A stretch of DNA of 64,000 bases from Mycetocola spongiae (GCF_020424085.1 NZ_CP080203.1:1364001-1428000); one strand, 5' to 3'. Counted from the first letter of the stretch, positions 17,053 to 26,499 are shown. Notes: generated by a model not told the origin, from the letters alone. Numbers and translations: made by a program.

Positions 17053-17682
17053 TTGTCTTCCCTGTCACTGCACCCCCGCACCGTGGTTTTTGATTACGGC
17101 GATGTCATCTCCCGCGAGCAGATTCCGGCGGAGGCCGAGCATACCCGCGCCCTCACCGGCATTCCCGCCGCGGAGTTTTGGCCCGCCTATTGGCGTCATC
17201 GCGAGGCCCTCGACTGCGGCACCCTGAGCATCGAGGAGTACTGGCAGAAAATCGCCCGGGAATCCGGGCGCGAGTTTGATCGCGCGCTGATTCAGGAGAT
17301 CTGGATCAGCGATTACCGCAGCTGGCTATCGATTAACCCCGAGGTATTTCGCATCATCGAGGATCTCACCGCGGGAGGCACGCGCCTGGCACTGCTCTCC
17401 AATGCCGGGGCAGATTTTGGCGGATATTTCCGCTTTGGCCCGCTCGCCGATCATTTTGATGAGTTCATCGTGAGCGGGGAGATTGGCCTCGTGAAGCCCC
17501 ATGCCGATATCTACGAGTACACGCTCGCCGCGCTGGGAATTACCGCGGAGCGCATGGTGTTCATTGATAACAGGCCGGAGAATATCGAGGCGGCACGTTC
17601 CCTCGGGATCACCGGCCACGTCTTCACCGGGGCCGAGGGCCTGCGTGCCTTCCTCTCCGACCTCGCTTCCGCCACACACTAA
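17053..17682 (+). CDS. HAD-superfamily (subfamily IA, YihX-like) phosphatase, TTG start
   Basis: A 209-residue HAD hydrolase. Motif I is VVFDYGDVIS (nucleophile Asp; the usual second Asp position is altered, as in YihX-type enzymes), motif II is ALLSNAG, motif III includes the Lys of GLVKPHADIYEY, and motif IV is MVFIDNRPENIEAARSLG. Substrates of such enzymes are sugar phosphates. No ATG precedes motif I at a sensible place. TTG at 17053 follows GGAAAGGA by about nine bases and puts motif I near residue 12, so it is chosen. A very long upstream open frame is a shadow of the GT87 gene. Confidence 0.85.
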   Translation: MSSLSLHPRTVVFDYGDVISREQIPAEAEHTRALTGIPAAEFWPAYWRHREALDCGTLSIEEYWQKIARESGREFDRALIQEIWISDYRSWLSINPEVFRIIEDLTAGGTRLALLSNAGADFGGYFRFGPLADHFDEFIVSGEIGLVKPHADIYEYTLAALGITAERMVFIDNRPENIEAARSLGITGHVFTGAEGLRAFLSDLASATH

Positions 17683-17709
17683 TCCCGATCCGAAGGGCTC
17701 CCCGCCTCC

Positions 17710-18789
17710 ATGACCCACCTCTTTGATCCCCTGACCCTGCGCTCGGTGACCGTGCGCAACCGCGTGTGGATCTCCCCCATGTGCCAGTACGCCGTGGAGC
17801 GCCGGGACGGCGTACCCACCGCCTGGCATGCCGTGCACCTGGGCCAGTTTGCGCTGGGCGGCGCGGGGGCGGTCATCGTGGAGGCCACCGCGGTGAGCCC
17901 CGAGGGCCGGATCTCGCCGCGGGATACCGGCATCTGGAACGATCAGCAGGCCGCGGCCTGGGCCCCGATCACCGCGTTCCTCTCCGCGCACGGCGCCACC
18001 CCGGGCATTCAGCTCGCGCATGCCGGCCGCAAGGCCTCCACGCGCGCCCCCTGGGGCGAGGGTGCGGGTTCCGGCTCGGTTCCCGCCGCCGAGGGCGGCT
18101 GGGAGACCCTCGCACCCTCGGCGGTGGCCTTCGAGGGTTATGCCGTCCCGCGCGAGATGACGCTGACCGATATCGCCGGGGTGGCCCGCGATTTTGCGTC
18201 GGCCGCGCGGCGCGCGGTGGATGCCGGATTTGAGCTCCTGGAAATCCACGCGGCCCACGGCTATCTGTTGCACCAGTTCCTGTCCCCGCTGTCAAACCTG
18301 CGCCGGGATAGCTTCGGTGGCAGCCTGGAAAACCGCGCGCGCCTGCTCCTCACGGTGATCCGCGAGGTGCGCACGCGCGTGGGTGAGGTGCCCATTCTGG
18401 TGCGTTTCTCCGCAACCGATTGGACCGAGGGCGGCCTGAGCGTCGAGGATATCGCCACGGTGGCGGGGCTCGCGGTTGAGGCGGGCGCCGACTTCTACGA
18501 CATCTCCTCGGGTGGGCTGATCCCCGGCGCCCGGATCCCGGTGGGCCCGGGCTATCAGGTGCCCCTCGCCGCGCATATTGGCGCCGAGGTATCGGTTCCG
18601 GTGGGAGCGGTGGGGCTGATCACCACGGCCGAGCAGGCCCAGGAGATCGTTGCCTCGGGCGATGCCGATGTGGTGTTGATCGGCCGGGAGGCCCTGCGTA
18701 ATCCGCATTTTGCGCTTGAGGCCGCCACCACGCTGGGCCGGTCCGAGGGCCTTATTCCCGGGCCCTATGAGCGGGCCTATGGCCACTAA
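17710..18789 (+). CDS. NADH:flavin oxidoreductase, Old Yellow Enzyme family (YqjM-like)
   Basis: A 359-residue FMN TIM-barrel ene-reductase. The N-terminal RNRVWISPMCQYAVE motif, with the FMN-tuning Cys, marks the YqjM group. HAAHGYLLHQFLSPLSNLRRDSFGGSLENRARLLL carries the conserved binding and arginine residues, and the C-terminal VLIGREALRNPHFAL binds FMN phosphate. These enzymes reduce activated alkenes with NAD(P)H. AAGGG precedes the ATG by twelve bases. The gene follows the HAD gene by 27 bases, so they are likely co-transcribed. Confidence 0.9.
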   Translation: MTHLFDPLTLRSVTVRNRVWISPMCQYAVERRDGVPTAWHAVHLGQFALGGAGAVIVEATAVSPEGRISPRDTGIWNDQQAAAWAPITAFLSAHGATPGIQLAHAGRKASTRAPWGEGAGSGSVPAAEGGWETLAPSAVAFEGYAVPREMTLTDIAGVARDFASAARRAVDAGFELLEIHAAHGYLLHQFLSPLSNLRRDSFGGSLENRARLLLTVIREVRTRVGEVPILVRFSATDWTEGGLSVEDIATVAGLAVEAGADFYDISSGGLIPGARIPVGPGYQVPLAAHIGAEVSVPVGAVGLITTAEQAQEIVASGDADVVLIGREALRNPHFALEAATTLGRSEGLIPGPYERAYGH

Positions 18790-18806
18790 CTAGAGCGCCC
18801 CTACCA

Positions 18807-18876
18807 GCCCCATTTCGGGGCACAGTGCCCCCGCAATATGACCCCTGAACGGGATTTTTAGTCATATTTCGGGGGC
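18807..18876. promoter_or_regulatory. Two adjacent stem-loops between the ene-reductase and the surface-protein gene
   Basis: A short hairpin (GCCCC 18807-18811, GGGGC 18817-18821) is followed by a 16-base inverted repeat with one mismatch (18827-18842 and 18861-18876, 18-base loop). The loop itself can pair CCC/GGG. There is no T-tract, so these may be a factor-dependent terminator, an RNA switch or an operator for the 4.4 kb gene downstream. Confidence 0.5.
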
Positions 18877-18979
18877 AATTCTGTATTCCCCGCGGGATTA
18901 CCCCTAAATTAAAAGTATCCGGTGGCACTCAGGCGTTTCCCGGAGTCGAAATTGTCGTGATCTGGGGAATATCAACACT

Positions 18980-21900
18980 ATGAGAAAAAGTTTTCGGGCG
19001 GCCGTGGCACTCCTCGCGGCGGGGGCACTGGTCCTGGGGGGTCCCGCGGTCAACGCCGCCGAACCCACGCAGGGTGTCACGATTGAAAAGAGCAATACCC
19101 TCAAGGGTCAGCCCGCGGCCCCGGGCGGAAAATTCTCCTATGTGCTGAAGGCAGGTTGCTCGGGCATCGAGGTGGACTGCCTCAACGCCGAGATCGTGGA
19201 TGTGCTGCCCGAGTGGGTCACGCTGGAGCAGGTGCCCGCGAGCACCACCGCCTATACCGTGACCTATAACGAGGACACCCGAGAGCTGCGCGTGAAATTC
19301 CTCACGCCCACCAATAATCCCGAGGGCATCGGGCTTCCCGCGGGCAGCGATGAGACCATCACCGTGCAGGTGGGCATCCCCTCCGATACCACCCTGGCCG
19401 ATGGTGAATCCTTTGATAACACCGCGGTGATCACGGCCGATGGCTCGACCGATACCGATACCAACCCGGTCACCGTGCAGGTTGAGCGCATCGCGCTCCC
19501 GCAGGCCACCAAGTCCTGGTCCCCCACCGGTTCGTTTATCGGACACGATGATCCCAGCACAATCACACTCGGCGTAAAAAACTCCTCCTCCGCCACGGCC
19601 GAGGTGGACCGGCTGAGCGTGAGCGATGACTCGGCCGAGACCTTCGATTTTTTTGATGTCTCCTCGATCACGCTCGATTCCTTCCCCGCGGGCGCCGATC
19701 GCGCGGTGCTGCGCGTAAAAACCGCCACCGGCTGGATCTCCGGCGCGGCCGTGTCCAACACCGGCGCCCTCACCATCCCGCCGCCGGCCACCGCCGCCGA
19801 TATCATCGGCGTGGCCGTGGACTTCAGCAACTCCGCGGGCGAGGTCCTGCCCGTGGATCCCACGGGCGGAGCCGTATCCTTCGACGTGGTGCTGCGCGAT
19901 ACCCATCGCACAAACGGCACGCCCATCGCCTCCGATCAGCGCCAGCCGGTAAATAACTGTGCCGTGCCCGAGGCACATGAGGCCGAGCTCGGCGTGATCC
20001 AGCGCGATCCCGCGTGCGTGGTGCACTCGGTATATCCCAATAGCGTCACCCTGGAACCCTCCAAGCAGTATTTCCCGGATAGCAACGGCAATTTTTCGGC
20101 CGATGCCGGCGAATATGCCGTGGTGGGTGTGGACTCGGGCGTTAGCGCGGTGATCGACGCCAAGAACACCGCGCCCTTCCCGCTGTCCGAGCTGACCATC
20201 ACCGAGCCGGCCACCCCGGGTGGCGACTTCGATAAGCTCACCGTGACCGATGTGCGGGTGCGTTTCCCCGCGGGTGCCACCGCGGCCGTGGTCAAGGTTG
20301 AGTATCCCGGCGGCGTGGTGCGGGAGTATCCGTTCAGCAAAAATGGCAGCGTGGAGCTGCCCGAGGGCGAGCGCCCCGTGAAGATTTCGGTCACCTATAC
20401 CGGGGTGGATGCCGAGGGAAATCCGAGCATCGCGCCGGATGCGGTCGCGGGGCTGGACGTGCACGGCATCATTCCGGGCGATCGGCTCACCGCGGAAAAC
20501 CTGCCGGGTGGCACCGATCCGGGCGTGACCAATTGCGCGGCCGTGAGCGGCGTGGCCAATCCCGATAACGGTGCGGGCAGCGTGGCCGGCGATGTCTGCG
20601 TGGACCTCACCGTGAGCGAACCGTTCACCGAATATAACGGCAAAAAAACCGCCAATCAGACGGTCGTGGTGGATGGCCAGCCGGTGACCTACCGCCTGAA
20701 TATCACCAATAACGGCACTATTCCGATGACCACCCCCGTGCTCTCGGATCCGCCGATGACCCCGGGCTCCCCCAATATTCCGGACCCGCGCTATACCAGC
20801 ATCTTTGAAAACCTCGTGCTGCAAAATGCCACGGTCATCAGCCCCAAGACCGAGGATGCAGTGCACCTGGAGATCCTGATGCCCGATCAGACCTGGCGCG
20901 ATTATGAGAGTTCTCCCGCGGTTCTCAGCCGGGCCATCGCGATCCGGGCAAGCCTCGACGGCAATCTAAACCCCGCCCAGTCGCTCACCGTGGATCTGCG
21001 CTTTGAGCTGCGTCCCGGTAAGCCGCTGGGTACCACCCTGTCCAATTGTTTCCAGTTTGACTCCGGCAACCTCGCCGCCGTGGACCCCAGCTGTGCCCCC
21101 GAGGTCAGCACGGGGGCGCGTTCCTCCGCGGCCGCACTGAAAAAGTCGATCTCTCCCGAGACGCTGCCCGAATATGTGCCGGGTCGCCCCGAGCAGACCG
21201 CCAATGTCACCCTGACGGTGACCAACCTGGGTAACCTCAACGCCAAGAACCTCATGGTCAAGGATGAGACCGAGGCATTTTTTGATGCCGTGGACTTTGT
21301 GCAGATCACCAAGCTGCGCTATCCGGCCGGCTCCGATCGGGTGGCGCTGAGCTATCTGCTGGAGGACGGCTCCTGGACCGATCCGGTCCCCGGGGTAAAA
21401 ACCGGCGCCCAGGCGCTGCCCGAGGGAATCAGCGCGGACCGCGTGCGCGGGGTGCGCGGCGAGTTCAGCGGCGATCCCCTGGGGGAAAACGGCGGCACGG
21501 TACTCACCCCGTGTAAGGACGGCGCGGCCTGCCGCGGCGAGCTCACCTTCGCCGTGCACCCGCGCGGGGATCTGCGCAGCTCCCCCGGCACGGCCATCCC
21601 GAAGACGCTCGTGAATACCGTGAACGGCACGTTCACCACGCTCAGCGAATCCGGCGAGGCCCCCGCCCCCAAGCCGATTCCGGATGTGAACGCCTCGCTC
21701 GCGCTGGTGCCGGGCTCGGTCACGCTGGACGTGCAGAAGACCCCCGATACCAATCTCAAGCCGGGCAGCAACCAGGTCTTTAAGCTGCTTGTGCGCAATA
21801 CAGGGACGGGCGATATTCCCCGGCTGCGGGTGACCGATGCATTGCCCGATCAGCTCGTGCTCGACGAGAGTTTTGTGGGCGATAGCGTGGACGGCGTGGT

Positions 21901-23443
21901 GCTTCCCTATCGCATCGTGGATCAGGTCCTGCCCGAGGGAACCCCCGCGGTGCCCACGCCCGCGCTGAGCCTCACGCGCGACGGCGATCACGTGAGCGCC
22001 GCCACCTGGACGTTCCCCGGCGACTGGGTCCTGCCGCCGGGTGGCGAGTTTGTGATCGAGATCGCCGCGGGCCTGGCCCCGGGTGTGCACGCGGGCGATC
22101 GGATCACCAATACCCTCGGCGCAACCTCGACCGATAACGATCGCCTGGTGTGCGAGCGCCCGGAGTCCGGTCAGACCGGAACCGTGGGCGAGGGCCTGTA
22201 CTGCACCGATACGGCGGTGGTCACCACCGAGGCCGGGTCCGCCTTTGATACCCGCAAGTGGGTAGCGGGCGATGCAGACCTCGGCTGGTATCACAACTCG
22301 CGCAAGGCGTTTATCCCCACCGGGGATGCCTCCTGCCCCGTGCTCACCGTGGAGGGCATCACCTATACCACCACGCCCTGTGTGGCGCTGACCCACCCCG
22401 GCAGCGATTATCGCTACCTGATTAATGTGATCAACTCGGGTACACAGCCCGCCGAGACCGTGGTGATCGTGGATCGCCTGCCCGCGCCCGGCGATGACGG
22501 CGTGATCTCCACGGGCCGCGGCACGGAGTGGGATAACGCACCCACCCTCGTGGCGGCCCCCGAGATTCACCACGAGGGCTCGCGTAATACCCTCGGCTAT
22601 GCCAGCACCCAGGACCTGTGCCTGGACGATCTGGATCTGGCCACCCCCGAGCGCTGCGCCGATGCCTGGTCACCCGCGTTTAGCACCACGGCCACGGCCT
22701 TCCAGGCGGAGATGAACTTCCCCGCCAATGATCTGCTGGAGCCCGGAGAATCCTTCCCGATCACGTTCGAGATGACGGCTCCGGAACAGATCGCGCAGAA
22801 GCAGGCCACGGGACCCACGATTGCCTGGAACTCGCTTGCCCGCAGCGCACGCACGATCGACGTGGGCGGCGACCCGGAGATCGTGCCGATTCGCGAACCG
22901 CTGAAGGTGGGCATCGGTGTGGCCTATGGCGCGTTTGAGCTCAGCAAGAAAATCGTGGATAACGGCTCCGGATTAAACACAGCGGCGCTGGAGTTCGAAT
23001 TCGAATATCTGTGTACCCTGACCGATGAAAAGGAAAAGCGCACGGTACTCTCGGGGGCGCTGACCCTCACCGGAGAGGGGACCGGAAACGTGCAGGGTAT
23101 CCCCGCGGGTGCCGAGTGTGACCTCTGGGAGAGCAATACCGCGGGTGGCGAATCCAGCAACCCGACTGCCGATCCGGTGCACTTTATGATCGATAAAAAT
23201 AATGTGCAGCGCGGTGAGATCGCCCGGCTCGCGGTCACCAATACGTTCACCGCGCCCGATCCCTCGCCGACCCCCGGCATCCCGGGAACCCCCGGGCCCA
23301 CCCCGGGCACGGCACTCCCGCCCGCCCTCGGGCAGACGGGTCTGGACGGCGGCCCGCTGGGAATCCTGGCAGCGCTCGGTGTCGCGCTCCTGGGTATCGG
23401 GTTCCTGCTGCGGAGGCGGAACGTGCGGAGCCCGCGGGCCTAG
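18980..23443 (+). CDS. Large cell-wall-anchored surface protein with DUF11-like repeats
   Basis: A 1487-residue exported protein. Signal peptide: MRKSFRAAVALLAAGALVLGG...NAA, cleaved near residue 27. The body is a chain of beta-sandwich domains of the DUF11/isopeptide type; similar blocks containing 'FPAGADRAVLRV' or 'YPAGSDRVALSY' recur near residues 170-330, 365-510 and 720-880. Residues about 1310-1420 resemble DUF5979 (FEYLCTL...IPAGAECDLWE). A Pro/Gly/Thr-rich stalk leads to LGQTG, a hydrophobic helix and RRRN, a sortase sorting signal with Gly where LPxTG has Pro. No sortase is in the window. Probable adhesin or surface-layer protein. Confidence 0.85.
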   Translation: MRKSFRAAVALLAAGALVLGGPAVNAAEPTQGVTIEKSNTLKGQPAAPGGKFSYVLKAGCSGIEVDCLNAEIVDVLPEWVTLEQVPASTTAYTVTYNEDTRELRVKFLTPTNNPEGIGLPAGSDETITVQVGIPSDTTLADGESFDNTAVITADGSTDTDTNPVTVQVERIALPQATKSWSPTGSFIGHDDPSTITLGVKNSSSATAEVDRLSVSDDSAETFDFFDVSSITLDSFPAGADRAVLRVKTATGWISGAAVSNTGALTIPPPATAADIIGVAVDFSNSAGEVLPVDPTGGAVSFDVVLRDTHRTNGTPIASDQRQPVNNCAVPEAHEAELGVIQRDPACVVHSVYPNSVTLEPSKQYFPDSNGNFSADAGEYAVVGVDSGVSAVIDAKNTAPFPLSELTITEPATPGGDFDKLTVTDVRVRFPAGATAAVVKVEYPGGVVREYPFSKNGSVELPEGERPVKISVTYTGVDAEGNPSIAPDAVAGLDVHGIIPGDRLTAENLPGGTDPGVTNCAAVSGVANPDNGAGSVAGDVCVDLTVSEPFTEYNGKKTANQTVVVDGQPVTYRLNITNNGTIPMTTPVLSDPPMTPGSPNIPDPRYTSIFENLVLQNATVISPKTEDAVHLEILMPDQTWRDYESSPAVLSRAIAIRASLDGNLNPAQSLTVDLRFELRPGKPLGTTLSNCFQFDSGNLAAVDPSCAPEVSTGARSSAAALKKSISPETLPEYVPGRPEQTANVTLTVTNLGNLNAKNLMVKDETEAFFDAVDFVQITKLRYPAGSDRVALSYLLEDGSWTDPVPGVKTGAQALPEGISADRVRGVRGEFSGDPLGENGGTVLTPCKDGAACRGELTFAVHPRGDLRSSPGTAIPKTLVNTVNGTFTTLSESGEAPAPKPIPDVNASLALVPGSVTLDVQKTPDTNLKPGSNQVFKLLVRNTGTGDIPRLRVTDALPDQLVLDESFVGDSVDGVVLPYRIVDQVLPEGTPAVPTPALSLTRDGDHVSAATWTFPGDWVLPPGGEFVIEIAAGLAPGVHAGDRITNTLGATSTDNDRLVCERPESGQTGTVGEGLYCTDTAVVTTEAGSAFDTRKWVAGDADLGWYHNSRKAFIPTGDASCPVLTVEGITYTTTPCVALTHPGSDYRYLINVINSGTQPAETVVIVDRLPAPGDDGVISTGRGTEWDNAPTLVAAPEIHHEGSRNTLGYASTQDLCLDDLDLATPERCADAWSPAFSTTATAFQAEMNFPANDLLEPGESFPITFEMTAPEQIAQKQATGPTIAWNSLARSARTIDVGGDPEIVPIREPLKVGIGVAYGAFELSKKIVDNGSGLNTAALEFEFEYLCTLTDEKEKRTVLSGALTLTGEGTGNVQGIPAGAECDLWESNTAGGESSNPTADPVHFMIDKNNVQRGEIARLAVTNTFTAPDPSPTPGIPGTPGPTPGTALPPALGQTGLDGGPLGILAALGVALLGIGFLLRRRNVRSPRA

Positions 23444-23460
23444 GCCGGCGGCGTCCCCCG

Positions 23461-23510
23461 GCGGGGAGTGCCGCCGCCACGGAAACGTGGCGGCGGCACT
23501 CCCCGCTTTT
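23461..23510 (+). terminator. Intrinsic terminator of the surface-protein gene
   Basis: A perfect 21-bp stem (23461-23481 with 23486-23506) closed by a GAAA tetraloop and followed by TTTT, 17 bases after the stop codon. Confidence 0.92.
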
Positions 23511-23791
23511 ATACGCACGAGGGTTCCGGATCGGCGGCTCCCACCCGGATCGACAGGAAAAACAAGGACAGCCCGACCCCGGGAGCGCGCGTCATGTCGA
23601 TCGGGCAGCCCCGCCGCCGGGTCCCCCGAGTTTCCGCCGCAAAACACGGTGCACGGCCTCTCATCCCGCGAGAGATTTTGGCGGTATCCCCAAAAGTTTT
23701 TCGTGAAAAATCCGCGGTAGGTGTCTAGGTTTATCTCCATAAATACGTGAATCACGGTCCGCGCGGCGGGCCGCGGAGAACGGGGTATTTT
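23511..23791 (+). promoter_or_regulatory. Upstream region of the T7SS-like cassette with a perfect palindrome
   Basis: About 280 bases without a convincing gene. TTTTTC (23697-23702) and GAAAAA (23705-23710) form a perfect inverted repeat with a two-base centre, about 80 bases before the ATG at 23792; the stretch after it (TCTAGGTTTATC) is unusually A/T-rich and may hold the promoter. GGAG at 23775 is the likely ribosome-binding site. Regulator unknown. Confidence 0.35.
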
Positions 23792-24070
23792 ATGGAATTC
23801 TGGATTAACACCGATGAGTTTGGTGGGCTCCTCTCCGGGCTCGGGGCGCTCCCGCCGATGCTCGCCGCCCCGCGCCTGGATGATGGCTATGCGACCCGCA
23901 GCGATCCGGTCATGGAGGCACTGAACGAGGTCCTGGTCTGGCGGCATCGCGAGGGCGCCACCGAGGAGGAGACGCTGAATACCCTGTGGGCCCGCGCCCG
24001 GGAGACCGCTGAGTATTATGTGGCCCAGGACCGGCACGTGGCGGATTCGGTGGAGGAGGCCGGCGGATGA
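23792..24070 (+). CDS. Small helical WXG100/PE-like partner protein with YxxxD signal
   Basis: A 92-residue protein with no signal peptide. It is predicted mostly helical after residue 35 and ends in a helix carrying Y76-V-A-Q-D80, the YxxxD/E pattern used by type VII secretion substrates. It lacks a WxG turn, but its overlapping downstream neighbour has one; in mycobacterial PE/PPE pairs the two motifs are likewise split between partners. Its stop overlaps the next start (ATGA). The GTG/ATG alternatives further upstream have no ribosome-binding site. Role as secretion partner is inference. Confidence 0.6.
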   Translation: MEFWINTDEFGGLLSGLGALPPMLAAPRLDDGYATRSDPVMEALNEVLVWRHREGATEEETLNTLWARARETAEYYVAQDRHVADSVEEAGG

Positions 24071-25839
24071 TGTGGCCGGAGGACGACCCCGGCGTGGGCG
24101 AGCTGGAGGGTTTACAACGCACGGCCCTCGCGCTGAAGAACGAGGCGGAGGAGCTCGCCTATCCCATCGAATCCCTGCACGCCGCGATCGCCTTTTCCGA
24201 GACCGTGTGGACGGGCCCTGGCGCCGAGAACTGGCGCGTGCTGATCGCCGAGCAGGCAGCGGAAATCGCGCGGCGGGTGGAGGTCTCGGAAAACCTCGCC
24301 CGGATCCTGCGCGAGTTCGGCTATGACCTGGACGATATCTTCTACCGGGTACACCGCCAGCAGCATCTGCGGGAGGGCGCGCTGGATGAGTATCGGGCAG
24401 CACTGCGCGCGGCGCAGGCCTTTGGGGAACACCTGGATCTGCCGCCGACCCCCACCCCCGGGCCCGCCCCGGCGATAAACGGCTGGGAGGAATACTGCGC
24501 CGCCGATCGCGAGATCGCCCGCCTGGCCACCCGCCGCCACGAGTCCGAGGACACGTGCGCGGCCCGGCTCCGCGCGGCGCTGCCCGCGGACTGGGCCGCG
24601 GTCTCCCGGGTGGGCAGTATCGCGCGGGTGGACCCCGCCTCGCTGACCCCGGTTGCCCTCGCGTCCGCGCTGGAACGCTGCACCCCCGATCAGGTGCGGG
24701 AGTATCTGGATTCCCTGGGCGAGGAGGAGCGCGCGCGATTTTGGCCGTTGCTTTCCGGGCGGCTGGTCGAGCGGCTCATCGATAAGGTTCCGCTCTATAT
24801 CGGAAATCTTAATGGCATTCCCTTTGCCGTGCGCCATCGCGGCAATGTGCTTGCGCTCGAACGCGAGCATGAGCGCCTCACGGAGCAGCTTGCCACGGTG
24901 GAGGCCCTGCGGGAAAACGCCGTTACCGGGAGCGAGGAGTATCAGAAGCTCGGCAGGCAGCGGAACGAGCTGCGGGCCAGCCTGTCCGATATGAATGCAC
25001 TCTGGGAGATCTTTGGTACCGATCTCGCCCATAATTATGACCCGCCGCGCACCCTGATCGCCTACGATCCCTCGGAGGCGGGGCCGCCTCTGGCCTCGAT
25101 CGCCCTGGGCGATCTGGATGCGGCGCGCGAAATCCCGGTATTTGTGCCCGGAATGTCCAGCTCCACGGCCGAGCCCGAGGGATACCTGGAGGGCATAAAA
25201 AACCTGATCAAGGGTAAACCACATCAGGCGGGCGTGCTGTTTTTGGGGTATAACGCCCCCAATTTGGCCACCGTATTCCTCCCGCACTCGGCCCGGGCCG
25301 GCGCGCCCCGGTTGAACTCCCTGCTGAGCGGCATCGCCGCCGCGCGCTCCAGCGATCGGATCCGCCTGAGCGTGATTGCGCACTCCTATGGCACCACCCT
25401 GCTTGCCTATGCGCTTCCGGATAATCGGGTGGGCCTGGACTCGGTCACGCTGCTCGGCTCCGCGGGTGTCCCGCAGGGCTTTAGCGTACAGGATTTTGGG
25501 GTGCCCGATGAGCGGGTATTTGTGACCGAGCCGTGGGGCGATTTCACCGCCGATCTGGGGCGCCTCGGGAGCCTCCGGGAAAACCCGGAGGACCCCCAAT
25601 TTGGTGCGGTTGCCTTTGGTTCGGACGGCACCACCCTCCCCACCGGGGAGGTGCTCCTGCCCACCACCGATCACGGGGCGGCGGTGGCCGGAGACGGGCA
25701 CTATACGGGCGCCTATCTGGATGCTGATACCGAGGCCCTGTGGAACCTGCGGCTCATCACCACGGGGCACTTTGATCGGCTCACCGCGGGAGATACCGAA
25801 GACGCCCTGGACTCGATGGAGGAGTCCGAATATGACTAG
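24067..25839 (+). CDS. Putative T7SS effector: helical WxG domain fused to DUF1023 alpha/beta hydrolase
   Basis: A 590-residue protein without a signal peptide. Residues 1-130 are long amphipathic helices with W48-T-G50 between the first two, like WXG100/PPE/LXG secretion domains. A helical linker follows to about residue 310. Residues about 330-560 resemble the DUF1023 (Abhydrolase_8) fold: IPVFVPGMSSS, then SVIAHSYGTTLLAY with the likely nucleophile Ser near 440, and an HY pair in AGDGHYTGAYLD near 545 as candidate catalytic His. Such domains are esterases or lipases. Its overlap with the small partner gene and the following lipoprotein pair suggests an exported toxin with immunity. Confidence 0.7.
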   Translation: MMWPEDDPGVGELEGLQRTALALKNEAEELAYPIESLHAAIAFSETVWTGPGAENWRVLIAEQAAEIARRVEVSENLARILREFGYDLDDIFYRVHRQQHLREGALDEYRAALRAAQAFGEHLDLPPTPTPGPAPAINGWEEYCAADREIARLATRRHESEDTCAARLRAALPADWAAVSRVGSIARVDPASLTPVALASALERCTPDQVREYLDSLGEEERARFWPLLSGRLVERLIDKVPLYIGNLNGIPFAVRHRGNVLALEREHERLTEQLATVEALRENAVTGSEEYQKLGRQRNELRASLSDMNALWEIFGTDLAHNYDPPRTLIAYDPSEAGPPLASIALGDLDAAREIPVFVPGMSSSTAEPEGYLEGIKNLIKGKPHQAGVLFLGYNAPNLATVFLPHSARAGAPRLNSLLSGIAAARSSDRIRLSVIAHSYGTTLLAYALPDNRVGLDSVTLLGSAGVPQGFSVQDFGVPDERVFVTEPWGDFTADLGRLGSLRENPEDPQFGAVAFGSDGTTLPTGEVLLPTTDHGAAVAGDGHYTGAYLDADTEALWNLRLITTGHFDRLTAGDTEDALDSMEESEYD

Positions 25840-26494
25840 CGGGTTCCGGAAGTGGCGCGGCCCGGCAGCGCGGCGAGCCTCGCGCGCGTCTCGATACCCG
25901 CGAACCGCGGCTCCCGGCACTATGGCGCGGCTGCTTATTGGCCTCCCGCTGGCCCTCGTGTTTCTCGCCGCTGCGCCGGGATGCGCCCGGGTCACGCCTC
26001 CCCCGGGCCCGGAACGCCCCACGGAACAGGTCATCGCCGATGCCATGGAACAACGCGGCAAATTCTGGGCCGAACTCGACGATATCCAAAACCTCCTCGG
26101 CGGCACGTGGGAAAAACACGACGACCCACTCGCCAATAGCTGCCCGGGCAGCAACAGAGAAACCTATAAATACAGCGGAGATCGCATTCGCAGCGAAGCC
26201 CTGCCCGACCCCGTCGCCGGAGCGGAACAACTCACCACGTATTTTTTACAACTCGGCTATACAGTCACACCACAGTCCTTTGATAAATACCATCACGCGA
26301 TCATTGCCCGGGACGCCAACGGCTGGCGTATCACGGTCACCACCGACCTCGTCGAAGAAAAAATGCAGACCACCATCGCCGCCGACACCGGCTGCTTCCG
26401 CGGCAAAACCGTCCTCATCGCACGCTACCAATCACGCCTCATCGACGAGGAACGCGCCCGCACCTCCCCCAGCCCCAGCCCCTCCCGATACTGA
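25832..26494 (+). CDS. Lipoprotein, first of a tandem pair (candidate immunity protein)
   Basis: A 220-residue lipoprotein of unknown family. The ATG at 25832 overlaps the end of the hydrolase gene and has GGAGGAG eight bases upstream; an internal ATG at 25922 would give just the hydrophobic signal (LLIGLPLALVFLAAAPGC). The lipid-attachment Cys follows AAPG. The mature part contains TEQVIADAMEQRGKFWAELDD, a Cys-containing NSCPGS turn, a second Cys in TGCFRG, and ends SPSPSPSRY. A central block is nearly identical in DNA to the next gene. An outer-face lipoprotein next to a lipase-like effector suggests immunity. Confidence 0.7.
   Translation: MTSGFRKWRGPAARRASRASRYPRTAAPGTMARLLIGLPLALVFLAAAPGCARVTPPPGPERPTEQVIADAMEQRGKFWAELDDIQNLLGGTWEKHDDPLANSCPGSNRETYKYSGDRIRSEALPDPVAGAEQLTTYFLQLGYTVTPQSFDKYHHAIIARDANGWRITVTTDLVEEKMQTTIAADTGCFRGKTVLIARYQSRLIDEERARTSPSPSPSRY
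26017..26280 (+). repeat. Long direct repeat, copy 1 (within lipoprotein gene 1)
   Basis: 264 bases that match 26616-26879 with nine differences by eye, offset 599 bases. It encodes 88 residues with just two changes, while the signal peptides and C-terminal parts outside the block differ far more. Confidence 0.9.
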
Positions 26495-26499
26495 GCCCC

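Noticed and set aside
18929-20866. 645-residue open frame antisense to the surface-protein gene
   Set aside because: His/Gly/Arg-rich composition, no motifs and no ribosome-binding site; it is the antisense shadow of a GC-rich gene, and the plus-strand protein has clear signal, domains and anchor.
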